A DNA stretch of 64,000 bases, from assembly GCA_020524245.1 (NCBI GenBank), contig JAIVLN010000001.1:1054001-1118000 (forward strand). Reading direction: 5' to 3'. Both the position numbers and the translations under genes were made by a program. This DNA comes from Rossellomorea aquimaris. Its GTDB lineage: Bacteria > Bacillota > Bacilli > Bacillales > Fictibacillaceae. The notes beneath the pieces are model-generated. The model did no database searches and was not told where the DNA came from. It saw only the letters and a list, made by a program, of their open reading frames with translations. Of this stretch, positions 24,363-34,011 are shown piece after piece (the stretch's first letter is position 1; each line of letters opens with the position of its first letter).

Positions 24363-25849
24363 TTATCAAAAGCTCTCCGATTGTGATCTTGAATCGTCCT
24401 TTTAGCTGAAACCATCTCTTTTGACTTCACATAATGAAAATAAACAACTTCTCCATATGGGTCCTGGATACTTCGCCCAGCTCGACCTGCTATTTGTACC
24501 AACGCATTGGATGTAAAAACCTCATGTTCCGCTCCTAATATCGCTACATCAATCTCTGGGACTGTGACACCTCTCTCCAAAATTGTTGTCGTTATGAGCA
24601 CCTCAATCTCTCCTTTCCGAAATTGGTTTATTTTCTCCAATCGTTTTGGATCTTCAGAATGAACAAACTCACTATTCACCCTATCTTTGACTAAAGACTC
24701 TACTTCTATAGCGATATCTACAGTTGGTACAAACAATAAGCATTTGCGTTTCTGCTCGTATCGGGTGGCGATATACGACATCACGTTTTCAGGTAATCTC
24801 CGCTTTTTTAATTGCTTAGACCAATTCCCACACCATTTAAATCGCGGTACAGGTAGTGGAAAACCATGATAACGTTTCGAAATATGAACAACTTCAAGGG
24901 AATTCAGTTTCACACGTTGTAACATTGTTTCAGAGGGTGTAGCGGTTAAATAGATCTTAGTAGCATTATTTTTAGAGGCTTTTTCCACTGCAAATTGGAG
25001 TGTTTTGTCATATGAGAAAGGAAATGCATCAACTTCATCAACGATCATCATGTCGAATGCATCTTTATAGCGAAATAGTTGGTGCGTAGTCGATAGGATC
25101 AGTTGTGTAGATTCATCCATCTTCACATGACCACCATATAAAGCTTGAACATTTACGTGAGGAAAAGCTTGCTCGAATCGCGGTAGGAGCTCTGTTACGA
25201 CATCCGTTCTTGGTGTCGATAAACAGACTCGTTGACCTTGTCCAATCGCTTTTTCGATACCCTTAAATAGGATCTCAGTTTTGCCAGCTCCACAAACTGC
25301 ACAAATCAACAGTTCCTGCGGCTGAACAACTACTTCTGTAATTCTTCGGGATGCCGAGTGCTGAAGCGCTGAGAGTTGTCCACCCCACTGCAGGACAGAT
25401 TGGTTGCTCCACAAAACATCTGGACCACTCCACCTCAAAAGTGGTGTACATTGACTCACTCTTCCCATCATGATGCAGTTTCGACAATACACACATTCTT
25501 CCTTACAACGAAAGCAGTCGAAAGAAGCAAACAGATCTTGCGCACGATTTCCACACCGAGCACACCAGTATCCCTGCTTTTCTATTAAAATTCCTTTTTC
25601 ATACAAAATGTGACCATTTAAATAATGTTCATGGATTTCTTCAATGGGATATGGGAGTTCATCTAGTAGGAGATGTTTTCCGAATAAGAATTGTTGGAGT
25701 TGAGGATTGTATTGAAATGTTGGATTTTGTGATAGATGAGGTAGTTCGTTCGTTTTTCCGATTGGATAAAGAGGATGATTCGCTGACTTTACGAGAGGCT
25801 CTGGACACAAGATCTTTCCATTGTGAGAAGAAATGGTGGCAAAACGCAT
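24359..25849 (-). CDS. comFA: Competence DNA helicase ComFA
   Basis: ComFA is an ATP-driven translocase that helps pull transforming single-stranded DNA into the cell. The 496-aa product has a four-cysteine zinc domain (CARCG...CFRC, CVYCRNC) at about residues 95-135. Walker A is CAVCGAGKTE and the DEAD-type box is VDEVDAF. A C-terminal helicase domain has TTTILERGVTVPEIDVA and AGRAGR. The open frame extends back to 26017 into degV, but ATG at 25849, 19 bp past degV and 8 nt after AGGTGG, gives the normal length. Confidence 0.95.
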   Translation of the reverse strand: MRFATISSHNGKILCPEPLVKSANHPLYPIGKTNELPHLSQNPTFQYNPQLQQFLFGKHLLLDELPYPIEEIHEHYLNGHILYEKGILIEKQGYWCARCGNRAQDLFASFDCFRCKEECVYCRNCIMMGRVSQCTPLLRWSGPDVLWSNQSVLQWGGQLSALQHSASRRITEVVVQPQELLICAVCGAGKTEILFKGIEKAIGQGQRVCLSTPRTDVVTELLPRFEQAFPHVNVQALYGGHVKMDESTQLILSTTHQLFRYKDAFDMMIVDEVDAFPFSYDKTLQFAVEKASKNNATKIYLTATPSETMLQRVKLNSLEVVHISKRYHGFPLPVPRFKWCGNWSKQLKKRRLPENVMSYIATRYEQKRKCLLFVPTVDIAIEVESLVKDRVNSEFVHSEDPKRLEKINQFRKGEIEVLITTTILERGVTVPEIDVAILGAEHEVFTSNALVQIAGRAGRSIQDPYGEVVYFHYVKSKEMVSAKRTIQDHNRRAFDK

Positions 25850-25868
25850 CAGCTTTGCCACCTGTAGA

Positions 25869-26720
25869 TTATTCTTTGATCCATGTGAGACCGATACTTC
25901 CTTCGCCGAGATGAGTTCCGATGACAGGACCGAAATAAGATATAATAATTTCAGAATTCGGGTAGTCCTTCTGTAATTCATCAGCGTACTCTTTAGCTTC
26001 CTCTTCCCGATTCGCATGAATAACGGAAATGGTTGCCTTGTCTTCAGGTTTTATATCTTCATGAATCAGTTCAAACAAACGTTTGATTGCTTTTTTACGC
26101 GTGCGGATTTTTTCATAAGGAACAATTCTCTTATCGACAAAGCGTAAGACTGGCTTCACTTGTAAGAGGTTCCCTACAAAAAATTGTGCGCCACTTAAAC
26201 GACCGCCACGGTGTAAGTGACTCAAATCATCAACCATGAAATAAGCTGGAATACCATTTGCGCGAATCACCGTCAAACGTGAAACAATGACTTTTGCAGC
26301 TTGTCCTTCCTGTGCCATCTTAGCTGCTTCCAAAACGAAAAATCCTTGCGGCATAGAACTGATTTCGGAGTCGAAAACATGGACATCAATGCTCTCAACC
26401 ATCGTTGTAGCGGATTGTGCACTTTGGAAAGTACCGCTGATTTCACTCGACAACGTGATGACGATGACATCCGTATATCCTTCTTCAGCAAGCTTTTCGT
26501 ATAAATCTGCAAATTGTCCAACTGCTGGCTGGGAAGTCTTAGGGAGCTTACTGCCTTCTCGCACCTGTTGATAAAAATCTTCTGCACTTATTTCTTTTTC
26601 TTCTTGATACGATTCATTTTCAAAAATGACATTCAGCGGAACCATTTTAACATCGTATTGATCCCGGAGCACCTTCGGCAAGTACGAAGTGCTGTCTGTT
26701 ACTATCGCAACTTTATGCAT
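25869..26720 (-). CDS. degV: DegV family fatty-acid-binding protein
   Basis: DegV proteins bind fatty acids and in many Firmicutes act as FakB partners of a fatty acid kinase. The protein is 283 aa with the N-terminal KVAIVTDSTSYLP signature. The ligand-site motif VITLSSEISGTFQSA and the C-terminal IGTHLGEGSIGLTW follow. It lies between degU and comFA, as in B. subtilis. Confidence 0.95.
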   Translation of the reverse strand: MHKVAIVTDSTSYLPKVLRDQYDVKMVPLNVIFENESYQEEKEISAEDFYQQVREGSKLPKTSQPAVGQFADLYEKLAEEGYTDVIVITLSSEISGTFQSAQSATTMVESIDVHVFDSEISSMPQGFFVLEAAKMAQEGQAAKVIVSRLTVIRANGIPAYFMVDDLSHLHRGGRLSGAQFFVGNLLQVKPVLRFVDKRIVPYEKIRTRKKAIKRLFELIHEDIKPEDKATISVIHANREEEAKEYADELQKDYPNSEIIISYFGPVIGTHLGEGSIGLTWIKE

Positions 26721-26872
26721 AACATTATCCTTTCTATAATTTTTCCCCTCTTTTATGTATTTGACTTGTAAGGGGGAATTACCTCCTCTATTTTACTTGA
26801 AACACGATAAAAATGCTTCACCAGATAGAATTGTCCGATTGATCGTCACCGATAATTGGATAATCTACAATC

Positions 26873-26902
26873 AAAAAGACCCTCCACTCTCCGCAGAAGG
26901 TC
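26873..26902 (-). terminator. Terminator of degSU
   Basis: On the minus strand GACCTTC (26902-26896) pairs with GAGGGTC (26884-26878), with one wobble pair, followed by TTTTT. It is 13 nt past the degU stop. No gene was found between here and degV. Confidence 0.6.
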
Positions 26903-26914
26903 CTCACACATCTC

Positions 26915-27634
26915 TTAGTTCACTTTTACCCAACCGTTCTTAATTGCTTCAACAACTGCCTGGGTACGGTCGTTCACGTTCATCTTTTGCAGGATGTTAC
27001 TTACATGGTTTTTAACAGTTTTTTCACTGATATAAAGTGCTTCCCCAATGGAACGGTTGCTCTTACCATCCGCCAACATTTGAAGGACCTCACACTCTCG
27101 TCGAGTCAAAATGTGAAGTGGTTTACGGTATTCGACTTCCTTAAACCCAACTTCACCACTGCCTCCATTAGCTGATCCATTGCCTTGTGTCTTAATTCGG
27201 CGGAACTCACTAATCAAGTTGACGGTTACTTTTGGATGAAGGTAAGCACCACCGTCAGCGACAACCTTAACGGCATCAATCAAAGCATCTGCATCCATTT
27301 CTTTCAAGAGGTAACCAGACGCACCCGTTTGCACAGCATGCGTAACATAAGCTTCATCATCATGAATCGATAGGATGATAACTTTGATGTCTGGGTATTT
27401 CTCCACTAGACGACGAGTTGCTTCAACACCATTGATGTTCGGCATGTTGATGTCCATTAAGACAACATCCGGTTGATGATTTTCAATCAACTCAACCGCA
27501 TCTTGTCCATCATCACCTTCTGCTACAACTTCAAAATTTTCTTCCATATCCAGAATCCGTTTAACACCTTCACGGAATAGTTTATGGTCATCAATTAGTA
27601 CAATTCTCGTCTTAAGGGCGTTCATTTGTGTCAT
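26915..27634 (-). CDS. degU: Two-component response regulator DegU
   Basis: DegU controls exoenzyme production, competence and motility. The receiver domain (about 8-125) has the acidic pocket DD, phosphoacceptor Asp in [10 protein letters not shown] and Lys in [11 protein letters not shown] LuxR-type helix-turn-helix fills the C-terminus (LTRREVEVLQ-like [20 protein letters not shown]). The length is 239 aa. Its start overlaps degS by 4 bp. Confidence 0.98.
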   Translation of the reverse strand: MTQMNALKTRIVLIDDHKLFREGVKRILDMEENFEVVAEGDDGQDAVELIENHQPDVVLMDINMPNINGVEATRRLVEKYPDIKVIILSIHDDEAYVTHAVQTGASGYLLKEMDADALIDAVKVVADGGAYLHPKVTVNLISEFRRIKTQGNGSANGGSGEVGFKEVEYRKPLHILTRRECEVLQMLADGKSNRSIGEALYISEKTVKNHVSNILQKMNVNDRTQAVVEAIKNGWVKVN

Positions 27635-28785
27635 GTCCAGTCCTCCTGCTCAGTTAATGGTATTTGTATAAAAATTAAGGTCCCTTTACCGGGGTTCGTA
27701 TCTATTTTCAAAGTCCCCTCTAAAAGATCGACTCGTTCCTTCATACCAATCAAGCCAAAGGATTGTTCTTTTCTCTCATCAGGATCAAATCCAATTCCGT
27801 TATCTCTTACTAGAATGGATATGTTCTGTTGAAATTCGACTTTCACTTGTATTTCATCGGCTTGAGCATGTTTACATGCATTTTGGACAGATTCTTGAAT
27901 CAATCGATATATCGCTACTTCCATTTTTGAAGGAAGTCGGCGTTCATTGCCAAAACTTCTGAGCTGAATGTTGATTCCAGTTGATTCGGACAAGTTTCTT
28001 AAATACTTCTCTAATGTCGGAATAAGTCCTAAGTCATCGAGTGCCATCGGCCGCAAGTCATAGATGATTCTACGGACTTCGGTTAAGGCATCTTTCACCA
28101 TAATCCTTAAATCTTTAAGTTCGCTACGCGCCTCTTCGACACCTTTTTGCATATATATTTTTTCAATTAATTCAGATCTCAACAATACGTTCGCAAGCAT
28201 TTGTGCCGGTCCATCGTGAATTTCCCGTGAGACTCGACCTCGTTCTTCCTCTTGTGCTTCAATGATTTGAAGCCCAAAGTCCTGCTTAGCCTGAGCATCT
28301 TTTACCATTTCGCCAACTTTTCGCAAATCAGCATCCAAATAATTCAATACGACACTGATTTGGCTCACCAACCGCTCGGCACGTTCAATCGTTTCCTTCA
28401 AATTTACCAAACGTCGGTCAATATCATCCCTTCTCTGACGAAGAGCAGCTTCTTTCTGACGAGTCGAAATCATTTGAACTTGATATTCACTTGCTGTGTC
28501 ATACGCTTGCTTGATTTCCTGCTCACTATAACGCTCGAAATGTTTGCTCACTTCAGCAAGTCTTGCTCTCGCCAACCGAGACTTGGTTTCCAGCACATCA
28601 CCTTGTTGGATTACCTTCAACACTTGCTCTTTAATTTCTTTCAATTCATTAGATAACTGTTCAAACTCTTGGCGTGATTGCTCGCCAATTTCAAAGATCT
28701 GTTCTTTACTCTCGGTAACAGTGGCAATCGTTTTATCCAAAATGTTATCAATGCTGCTTGGATCAAACGTTTTTGTAGTCGTCAT
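27631..28785 (-). CDS. degS: Sensor histidine kinase DegS
   Basis: DegS is a cytoplasmic kinase that phosphorylates DegU. The N-terminal half is a long coiled-coil sensor domain (about residues 1-180). The phosphorylated His is in [13 protein letters not shown]. The C-terminal HATPase domain has the N box ([12 protein letters not shown]) and G boxes ([19 protein letters not shown]). No membrane segment is present, as expected. The length of 384 aa equals B. subtilis DegS. Confidence 0.98.
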   Translation of the reverse strand: MTTTKTFDPSSIDNILDKTIATVTESKEQIFEIGEQSRQEFEQLSNELKEIKEQVLKVIQQGDVLETKSRLARARLAEVSKHFERYSEQEIKQAYDTASEYQVQMISTRQKEAALRQRRDDIDRRLVNLKETIERAERLVSQISVVLNYLDADLRKVGEMVKDAQAKQDFGLQIIEAQEEERGRVSREIHDGPAQMLANVLLRSELIEKIYMQKGVEEARSELKDLRIMVKDALTEVRRIIYDLRPMALDDLGLIPTLEKYLRNLSESTGINIQLRSFGNERRLPSKMEVAIYRLIQESVQNACKHAQADEIQVKVEFQQNISILVRDNGIGFDPDERKEQSFGLIGMKERVDLLEGTLKIDTNPGKGTLIFIQIPLTEQEDWT

Positions 28786-28945
28786 TCCTATGCCTCCAAT
28801 ACTACTGTACCGAACATTTAGTAGTAGGTACTAGGTCCTTCTTTCCTAATTATCCCATAAACTATACCAATATTTTCCCCATTCGATATACATTTCGAAC
28901 TCATCAGAGCATTTATGACTTTATTACTCAATTTTTTTGTAAGAT

Positions 28946-28974
28946 TTGATGGGATAATGGTCCAGATATATAAT
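28946..28974 (+). promoter_or_regulatory. Sigma-A promoter for the IMPACT-family gene
   Basis: TTGATG (28946-28951) and TATAAT (28969-28974) are separated by exactly 17 nt, 34 nt before the start codon of the downstream gene. Confidence 0.75.
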
Positions 28975-29007
28975 AAGAAAAGTTATTGAAATAATCTGGA
29001 GGTATTT

Positions 29008-29640
29008 ATGCTCTCATCATATTATACCGTAAAAACGTACGGAGAACACGAACAAATCATACAAAAGTCAAGATTCATCGGCTATGTCCAAAGGGCTGAA
29101 ACAGAAGAGGAAGCTCAAAGTTTCATACAAGAAATCAAAAAAAAGCACAATGATGCGACACACAACTGCTCTGCCTACCTTATAGGTGAAAATGATCAAA
29201 TTCAAAAAGCCAATGACGACGGGGAGCCAAGTGGTACCGCTGGAGTCCCAATTTTAGAAGTGCTCAAAAAAAGAAAATTAAAAAATACCGTAGTAGTAAT
29301 TACCCGCTACTTTGGTGGAGTCAAACTCGGAGCAGGCGGATTAATACGTGCTTACGGTTCTTCTACATCTAAAGTACTAGATGCGACAGGAATTGTCGAA
29401 AGGAAACGAATGACTATCATATCAAACCAGTTTGATTATCAATTGTTAGGGAAATTAGAAAATGAAATCAGAAATTCCTCTTACCTTCTAAAAGAGATAC
29501 AATACTTAGATAAAGTGAAAATTGAAGTTTTGGTTCCTGATGGACTAGAAGAAGAATTCAGCGTCTGGATGACCAACATAACTTCAGATCAAGTCGAATC
29601 ACATGTTATTGACAAACAGTATGTCGAAATAGATGTTTAA
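29008..29640 (+). CDS. yvyE: IMPACT/YigZ family protein
   Basis: This 210-aa protein contains the UPF0029 (IMPACT) N-terminal domain with the signature NDDGEPSGTAGVPILEVL and TRYFGGVKLGAGGLIRAY. A small C-terminal ferredoxin-like DUF1949 domain follows. Family members are linked to translation regulation and possibly peptidase activity; the molecular role is unsettled. It is divergent from degS, the same place as yvyE in B. subtilis. Confidence 0.93.
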   Translation: MLSSYYTVKTYGEHEQIIQKSRFIGYVQRAETEEEAQSFIQEIKKKHNDATHNCSAYLIGENDQIQKANDDGEPSGTAGVPILEVLKKRKLKNTVVVITRYFGGVKLGAGGLIRAYGSSTSKVLDATGIVERKRMTIISNQFDYQLLGKLENEIRNSSYLLKEIQYLDKVKIEVLVPDGLEEEFSVWMTNITSDQVESHVIDKQYVEIDV

Positions 29641-29753
29641 ATGTATTGAGAATTTATAAAGAATCAGATAAACTTTTTAAAGTTAGTTAATTTTTCGGGT
29701 CCACACGAAGGACTCTTTTCATTATCATGATTAATTAAGGAGAAAAATGAAGC

Positions 29754-30767
29754 ATGTATCGAAGAGAAATTCGAAGAAATAAGAAACGTCGTCGCAGGAA
29801 TATGCTACTAACCTCATTCTTTCTAATTTTTTTCTGTGTGATTGGTTACGGAGGCTATCTAACATTAAAACTAGTAAATGCAACGGATCAATCTGTTGAG
29901 CAATTAAAAAGAGGGAATAAATCAGAGCTTCGGGAAGAAACGGTTAATGTGAAAGATGACAATTTCTCTGTCTTATTTATTGGAATTGATGCCCGAGAAG
30001 GTGACAAAGTTAGTCGATCTGATGCTTTAATATTAGCTACTTTTAACAAAAAAGACAAATCAGTAAAGATGGTAAGTATCCCTCGCGATTCCTATGTTGA
30101 AGTACCTGGAAGAGGTATGGATAAAATTAATCATGCCCATGCATTTGGTGGTGTTGATTTAGCTGTACAGAGTGTTGAAAACCTGTTTCAAGTACCTGTC
30201 GATCACTATGTTAGGTTAGATTTTAGAGCGTTTATTGAAATTGTAGATACTCTTGGTGGAGTAGAAGTAGAAGTACCAAAAACTTTCTCCGTTCAAGATA
30301 GTGATGATAATGAAGATGCTATAACTTTATACGAAGGAAATCAAGAATTAGATGGTGAAGAAGCATTAGCTTTTGTACGTATGAGAAAACAAGATCCCAC
30401 TGGTGACATCGGACGTGGGGAAAGACAGAAGCAGATTATTAAAGCTATTATAGAAAAAGGGACATCTTTATCTTCCATTACGAAATATGGAAAGGTAATT
30501 GATAACCTCGAAGAGAATATTCAGATGGATTTAAGCTTTGGTGAAATAGCTGCTCTCCACAATTACGCTGGTAGTATTAATGATATTAAGTCTTTGCAAC
30601 TATCTGGATCGAATTCCAACAATGGAACTTTCTATTACATGTTAGATGAGAAAAGTGTGGATTCTATCTCGAACGAACTACGTTCACACTTAGATATGAA
30701 TAGCACTGAAAGTATTACCGTTTCTAAAGGTACCAACTCAACATCCGAGTCTGCATCTCAAGAATAA
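29754..30767 (+). CDS. LytR-CpsA-Psr family wall polymer ligase (TagV-like)
   Basis: LCP enzymes transfer wall teichoic acid or other undecaprenyl-linked polymers onto peptidoglycan outside the cell. The protein is 337 aa with a basic N-terminus and one membrane anchor (about 19-40). The LCP domain (about 70-290) has SRSDALILATF, SIPRDSYV and the polyprenyl-phosphate Arg motif FVRMRKQDPTGDIGRGERQ. The location between yvyE and tagO-type genes corresponds to B. subtilis TagV, but assignment among TagT/U/V is not safe from sequence alone. Confidence 0.94.
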   Translation: MYRREIRRNKKRRRRNMLLTSFFLIFFCVIGYGGYLTLKLVNATDQSVEQLKRGNKSELREETVNVKDDNFSVLFIGIDAREGDKVSRSDALILATFNKKDKSVKMVSIPRDSYVEVPGRGMDKINHAHAFGGVDLAVQSVENLFQVPVDHYVRLDFRAFIEIVDTLGGVEVEVPKTFSVQDSDDNEDAITLYEGNQELDGEEALAFVRMRKQDPTGDIGRGERQKQIIKAIIEKGTSLSSITKYGKVIDNLEENIQMDLSFGEIAALHNYAGSINDIKSLQLSGSNSNNGTFYYMLDEKSVDSISNELRSHLDMNSTESITVSKGTNSTSESASQE

Positions 30768-30769
30768 TG

Positions 30770-30815
30770 AAAGGGTGACTCGAAGGACAACCATGTCCTT
30801 CGAGTCACCCTTTTT
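30770..30815 (+). terminator. Strong terminator after the LCP gene
   Basis: A perfect 20-bp stem (30770-30789 with 30794-30813), 4-nt loop, and a T-run. It follows the stop codon at once. Confidence 0.92.
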
Positions 30816-30900
30816 AAATGATTATGATCATAAAAAAAGCAAATATAAAACCAGCTAATAATGTGCCAACAAGAAGAATTAATAATCTTTTGCCATTCAT
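30814..30900 (-). CDS. Possible 28-aa membrane peptide downstream of csaB
   Basis: An ATG at 30900 preceded by TTAGGATGATC opens a 28-codon frame, MNGKRLLILLVGTLL then AGFIFAFFMIIII. That is a positively charged start and one hydrophobic helix. The csaB stop is 41 nt upstream, so it could be the last gene of that operon. It is too short for certainty and no homologue is known to me. Confidence 0.42.
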   Translation of the reverse strand: MNGKRLLILLVGTLLAGFIFAFFMIIII

Positions 30901-30941
30901 ATGATCATCCTAACGTATTGTTTTAGGGTATGTTCTTAGTA

Positions 30942-32012
30942 TTATGACTGAAAAGTATCGATTGCTTTCTGTGCTGTGTCCAATGCCTTGTTTTTCATAT
31001 TATTGACAGTTTCTCTCATTCTTTCCGACTGTTCTGATTTACGATTTAAACTTTCCGATATCAGCTTGCTGATTCCTGTTAAATCATCAAAATCGACATG
31101 ACCAGCATTAGGCTGCTTACACATCTCGGCAAAGGCATCAATCTTGGGATCATATGAGATGGCAATAAATGGTGTATGCGTTACAGCTGCAAATATGAGG
31201 GAGTGTAGTCTCATGCCTAATAACAAGCTTGATTTACCGATAATGGAAATCTTCTCCTCAATACTTGCATCATACGGAGCTACAAGTGCAGGTTGTTCCA
31301 TCATATCTATGACGTCTTGAGATGCAACACGATCGTGTTCACCATGCATTGGGACAAACACAATATTCACATTATTATTGGCCTTCAATCGATCTAATTC
31401 TGCAGCAATCGTCTTCTTAAACTGTTCATTGCTCTTCCAATTTCGCACTGATACAGTTACGACTGGTTTGGTAAACTCCTGTTCTTCATACCATCCTGAA
31501 GCAGGTTTCAATTCAAAGCCAATTACCGGGTCGGGAACGATTTCAATGTGCCGTTTAACTCCGATTTCCTCTAACAATTGTTTAGATGCCAGATCCCTGA
31601 CTGTAATCATATCTGATTTATTCATTACATGGCGAACAATCTTTTTACTTATAGAGAGATTGAATGGGCCCATTCCTTGAGCGTAAACAAACACAGGTTT
31701 TCGATACCATTGGGCAATTTTAATGATACCACCATAATACGGTATTGATTTCCAACCAGTAGAATCCTGAAATAGACTTCCTCCACCGCTAATCAAACCA
31801 TCAGCACTTTTAATGGCTTTCTTCACTTCATTAAGTTCCCACCGATTCACACTCTTTACTCGATAAAGCTTTTCAGTTTTATCAGGATTATTAGACAATA
31901 CGATAATTTCTACATCGTTTTTTACAGTTCGAAGAGACTGTATGATTGAATACACAATCGCTTCATCACCTATATTATCGAAGCCATAATAACCAGATAT
32001 GACAATCTTCAT
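30942..32012 (-). CDS. csaB: Polysaccharide pyruvyl transferase CsaB
   Basis: CsaB adds pyruvate ketals to the secondary wall polymer, creating the ligand for SLH domains. The 356-aa protein has the family N-terminus ISGYYGFDNIGDEAIVYSII, the LISGGGSLFQDSTG motif and RLHSLIFAAVTHTPFIAISY near the end. It starts 1 bp after the DUF5693 gene stop. Five SLH-domain proteins are encoded within the next 30 kb, so their anchoring probably depends on it. Confidence 0.95.
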   Translation of the reverse strand: MKIVISGYYGFDNIGDEAIVYSIIQSLRTVKNDVEIIVLSNNPDKTEKLYRVKSVNRWELNEVKKAIKSADGLISGGGSLFQDSTGWKSIPYYGGIIKIAQWYRKPVFVYAQGMGPFNLSISKKIVRHVMNKSDMITVRDLASKQLLEEIGVKRHIEIVPDPVIGFELKPASGWYEEQEFTKPVVTVSVRNWKSNEQFKKTIAAELDRLKANNNVNIVFVPMHGEHDRVASQDVIDMMEQPALVAPYDASIEEKISIIGKSSLLLGMRLHSLIFAAVTHTPFIAISYDPKIDAFAEMCKQPNAGHVDFDDLTGISKLISESLNRKSEQSERMRETVNNMKNKALDTAQKAIDTFQS

Positions 32013-32013
32013 C

Positions 32014-33909
32014 TTACCACCTTGCTTTCCATTTCAAGAAATACCGATTCCCAACGTTGAATATAGCAATGAAAATCAACCCTATCATAAGTCCGAAACT
32101 CAGGCTATATAAGCTCCTCAAAATTGAAATATAGAGAGGGATATGCAAATGAGTAAATGTATTAACGATTGATAACCAACCGATAATTGATGGAATTAAA
32201 CACAGATATCCAAGCTTAGTAAAGTTTCGTTTGAACAAATACATCCCAAGAATATAGAAAGGAAAACCAATTAGAACTTCCTTAGTTCTAGGTCGGACGA
32301 AGAGCAAGTCTTCCAGTTGTTGTCGTACCATCAACTCAATAGAAGATACAGCTCCAAAGTTCCCAGATCTGCTAATGTAATACATCAGAACAAATCCAAC
32401 CGCTACGATAACTAATAAATGTCCATATTTAATTGGTTTGTTAAGGAAATTGATAATTTGATTAAATCCTAATCGTTTTGTTGAATTGGTGAATAGCTCT
32501 TTGAGGACATAAAGTACCACTACAATGATTGGGAAGATGTAAAGTACTTTGACACCTCTAAATCCCCCTCCAATATGGAGGAAATAGTCTGTTCCATACA
32601 AGAGGCTTACTACAAGCCATATCCCAAGAGCTGAGATACCAATCGCTTTCAAATACTGTAGGATTACTGAACGCCACTCATTTATCTTCTTGAAAGATAA
32701 CGCTGCATAGATAGGTGTGAACGAAGCAACTCCTAGAGCCAAAAGTTTAATTAATAATTCTTCCGCTGTTACCAGGTAAGCTATTGAAATAAAAAAGCTC
32801 CCTAATCCAACAACATATGCCCAGTTTCTCTTTACAAGTTGAAGGCAAGCGAGTAATAAAAACGTAATTGAACCCGCCAGAACAGCTAACATCTCCCAAA
32901 GTGTTTGATTAAGATCCGGAAAGGTAAAGGCTGTCCCATGTTCATAAAGAGTAGGCATTGATTCATTTAAGCTTTTAAAAAATGCTATGTTTTCTTCAGT
33001 TAGTCGCTCAGCATCTCCCAAGGTCAGTAAATGGAAATACAATACTCTAATATTACGTTCTTTCACAGCTCTTATTGCTTCTTCCCTTAATTCAAATGGT
33101 GCACCTCTTTCAAGGTCAAAACTTCTTAATCGAATGACATTCAAATTATTTAGCCTGGATAGCGTTTCAAACCCTTTTTGATTGTACTGCTCAATCGACA
33201 GTAAAGAGTAATTTTTCTGCTTGAATCGTTCAGCCCAAACTTTATAATCCTCATAAGGGTATCCTAAAGTTTCCTTGCCATAGAATAAGACCTTGTTAAT
33301 TGAACCTTTTACTTCAAATGCTTCATCCCATATATATTCATTCGTTTCGACAATCTCATCAACTGGAATACGTAAAATCGTTTCAAATCCATACTTCTCA
33401 ATGAAATTTACTTTTTCTTGTGAGTACCCCAAAAATATGTCCTCGATTACTTTTGGGTCACCTTCAATAAAAATAAATTCCTTGCCATTTATCTCAATTT
33501 CCTCATAACGATCCTCAAAGACAATTTCTAATTTCTCCTTAAAAGGAAATGAGCTGTCAGCATCAGATATGTACAAACCTTCCTTTTGGCGAAGGTTTTC
33601 ATTTGAATCTTCTGACATAAAAGAAGAAACTCGAGCAATTTCTTCTTGATCAAACAGAACGACTTCTCCCTGTCTTTCCAAACTATCAAGGGATTCAGGC
33701 ATGAAACTGACAGAAGTCACACCAGATTTATGAAGTCCATTTAAAAGACGGTCCTGTTTTGCACCATCACGAATTAATTGGTTAATCTCGTTATAAGGCA
33801 CAGTTACTTCATATTTGTCATTGTTCCATTCTGCTTTCGACCGCTCAAACAACATAGGTGTCGTTATTATTATGGAAGCTGCCAGGATAATCCAAAGCCA
33901 CTTTTTCAC
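32014..33909 (-). CDS. DUF5693 family polytopic membrane protein
   Basis: The protein (about 631 aa) has an N-terminal membrane anchor (VKKWLWIILAASIIITTP). An extracellular domain of about 300 residues with an alpha/beta pattern follows (GVTSVSFMPESLDSLER, RNIRVLYFHLLTLGDAERL), then about eight or nine membrane helices. This layout is typical of DUF5693 proteins, which neighbour csaB in S-layer bacteria. Its role in wall polymer synthesis is unknown. GTG at 33909 is chosen over an upstream ATG because GGAAAGG lies just before it. Confidence 0.85.
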   Translation of the reverse strand: MKKWLWIILAASIIITTPMLFERSKAEWNNDKYEVTVPYNEINQLIRDGAKQDRLLNGLHKSGVTSVSFMPESLDSLERQGEVVLFDQEEIARVSSFMSEDSNENLRQKEGLYISDADSSFPFKEKLEIVFEDRYEEIEINGKEFIFIEGDPKVIEDIFLGYSQEKVNFIEKYGFETILRIPVDEIVETNEYIWDEAFEVKGSINKVLFYGKETLGYPYEDYKVWAERFKQKNYSLLSIEQYNQKGFETLSRLNNLNVIRLRSFDLERGAPFELREEAIRAVKERNIRVLYFHLLTLGDAERLTEENIAFFKSLNESMPTLYEHGTAFTFPDLNQTLWEMLAVLAGSITFLLLACLQLVKRNWAYVVGLGSFFISIAYLVTAEELLIKLLALGVASFTPIYAALSFKKINEWRSVILQYLKAIGISALGIWLVVSLLYGTDYFLHIGGGFRGVKVLYIFPIIVVVLYVLKELFTNSTKRLGFNQIINFLNKPIKYGHLLVIVAVGFVLMYYISRSGNFGAVSSIELMVRQQLEDLLFVRPRTKEVLIGFPFYILGMYLFKRNFTKLGYLCLIPSIIGWLSIVNTFTHLHIPLYISILRSLYSLSFGLMIGLIFIAIFNVGNRYFLKWKARW

Positions 33910-33959
33910 ACGTAAACAACCCTTTCCACTCGTATAACTCATGGTGTATTACATGAACA

Positions 33960-33981
33960 AAGCTTGGCATACGCCAAGCTT
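33960..33981 (-). terminator. Hairpin between tagO and the DUF5693 gene
   Basis: AAGCTTGGC (33960-33968) and GCCAAGCTT (33973-33981) form a perfect 9-bp stem with a 4-nt loop. On the minus strand TTTGTT follows. It may partly terminate the tagO transcript. Confidence 0.6.
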
Positions 33982-34011
33982 CGTATATCTATATAGTACC
34001 CATTCGATTAT

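Noticed and set aside
25850-26017. ComFA N-terminal extension of 56 residues
   Set aside because: It overlaps the conserved end of degV; the ATG at 25849 has a ribosome site and gives the usual length.
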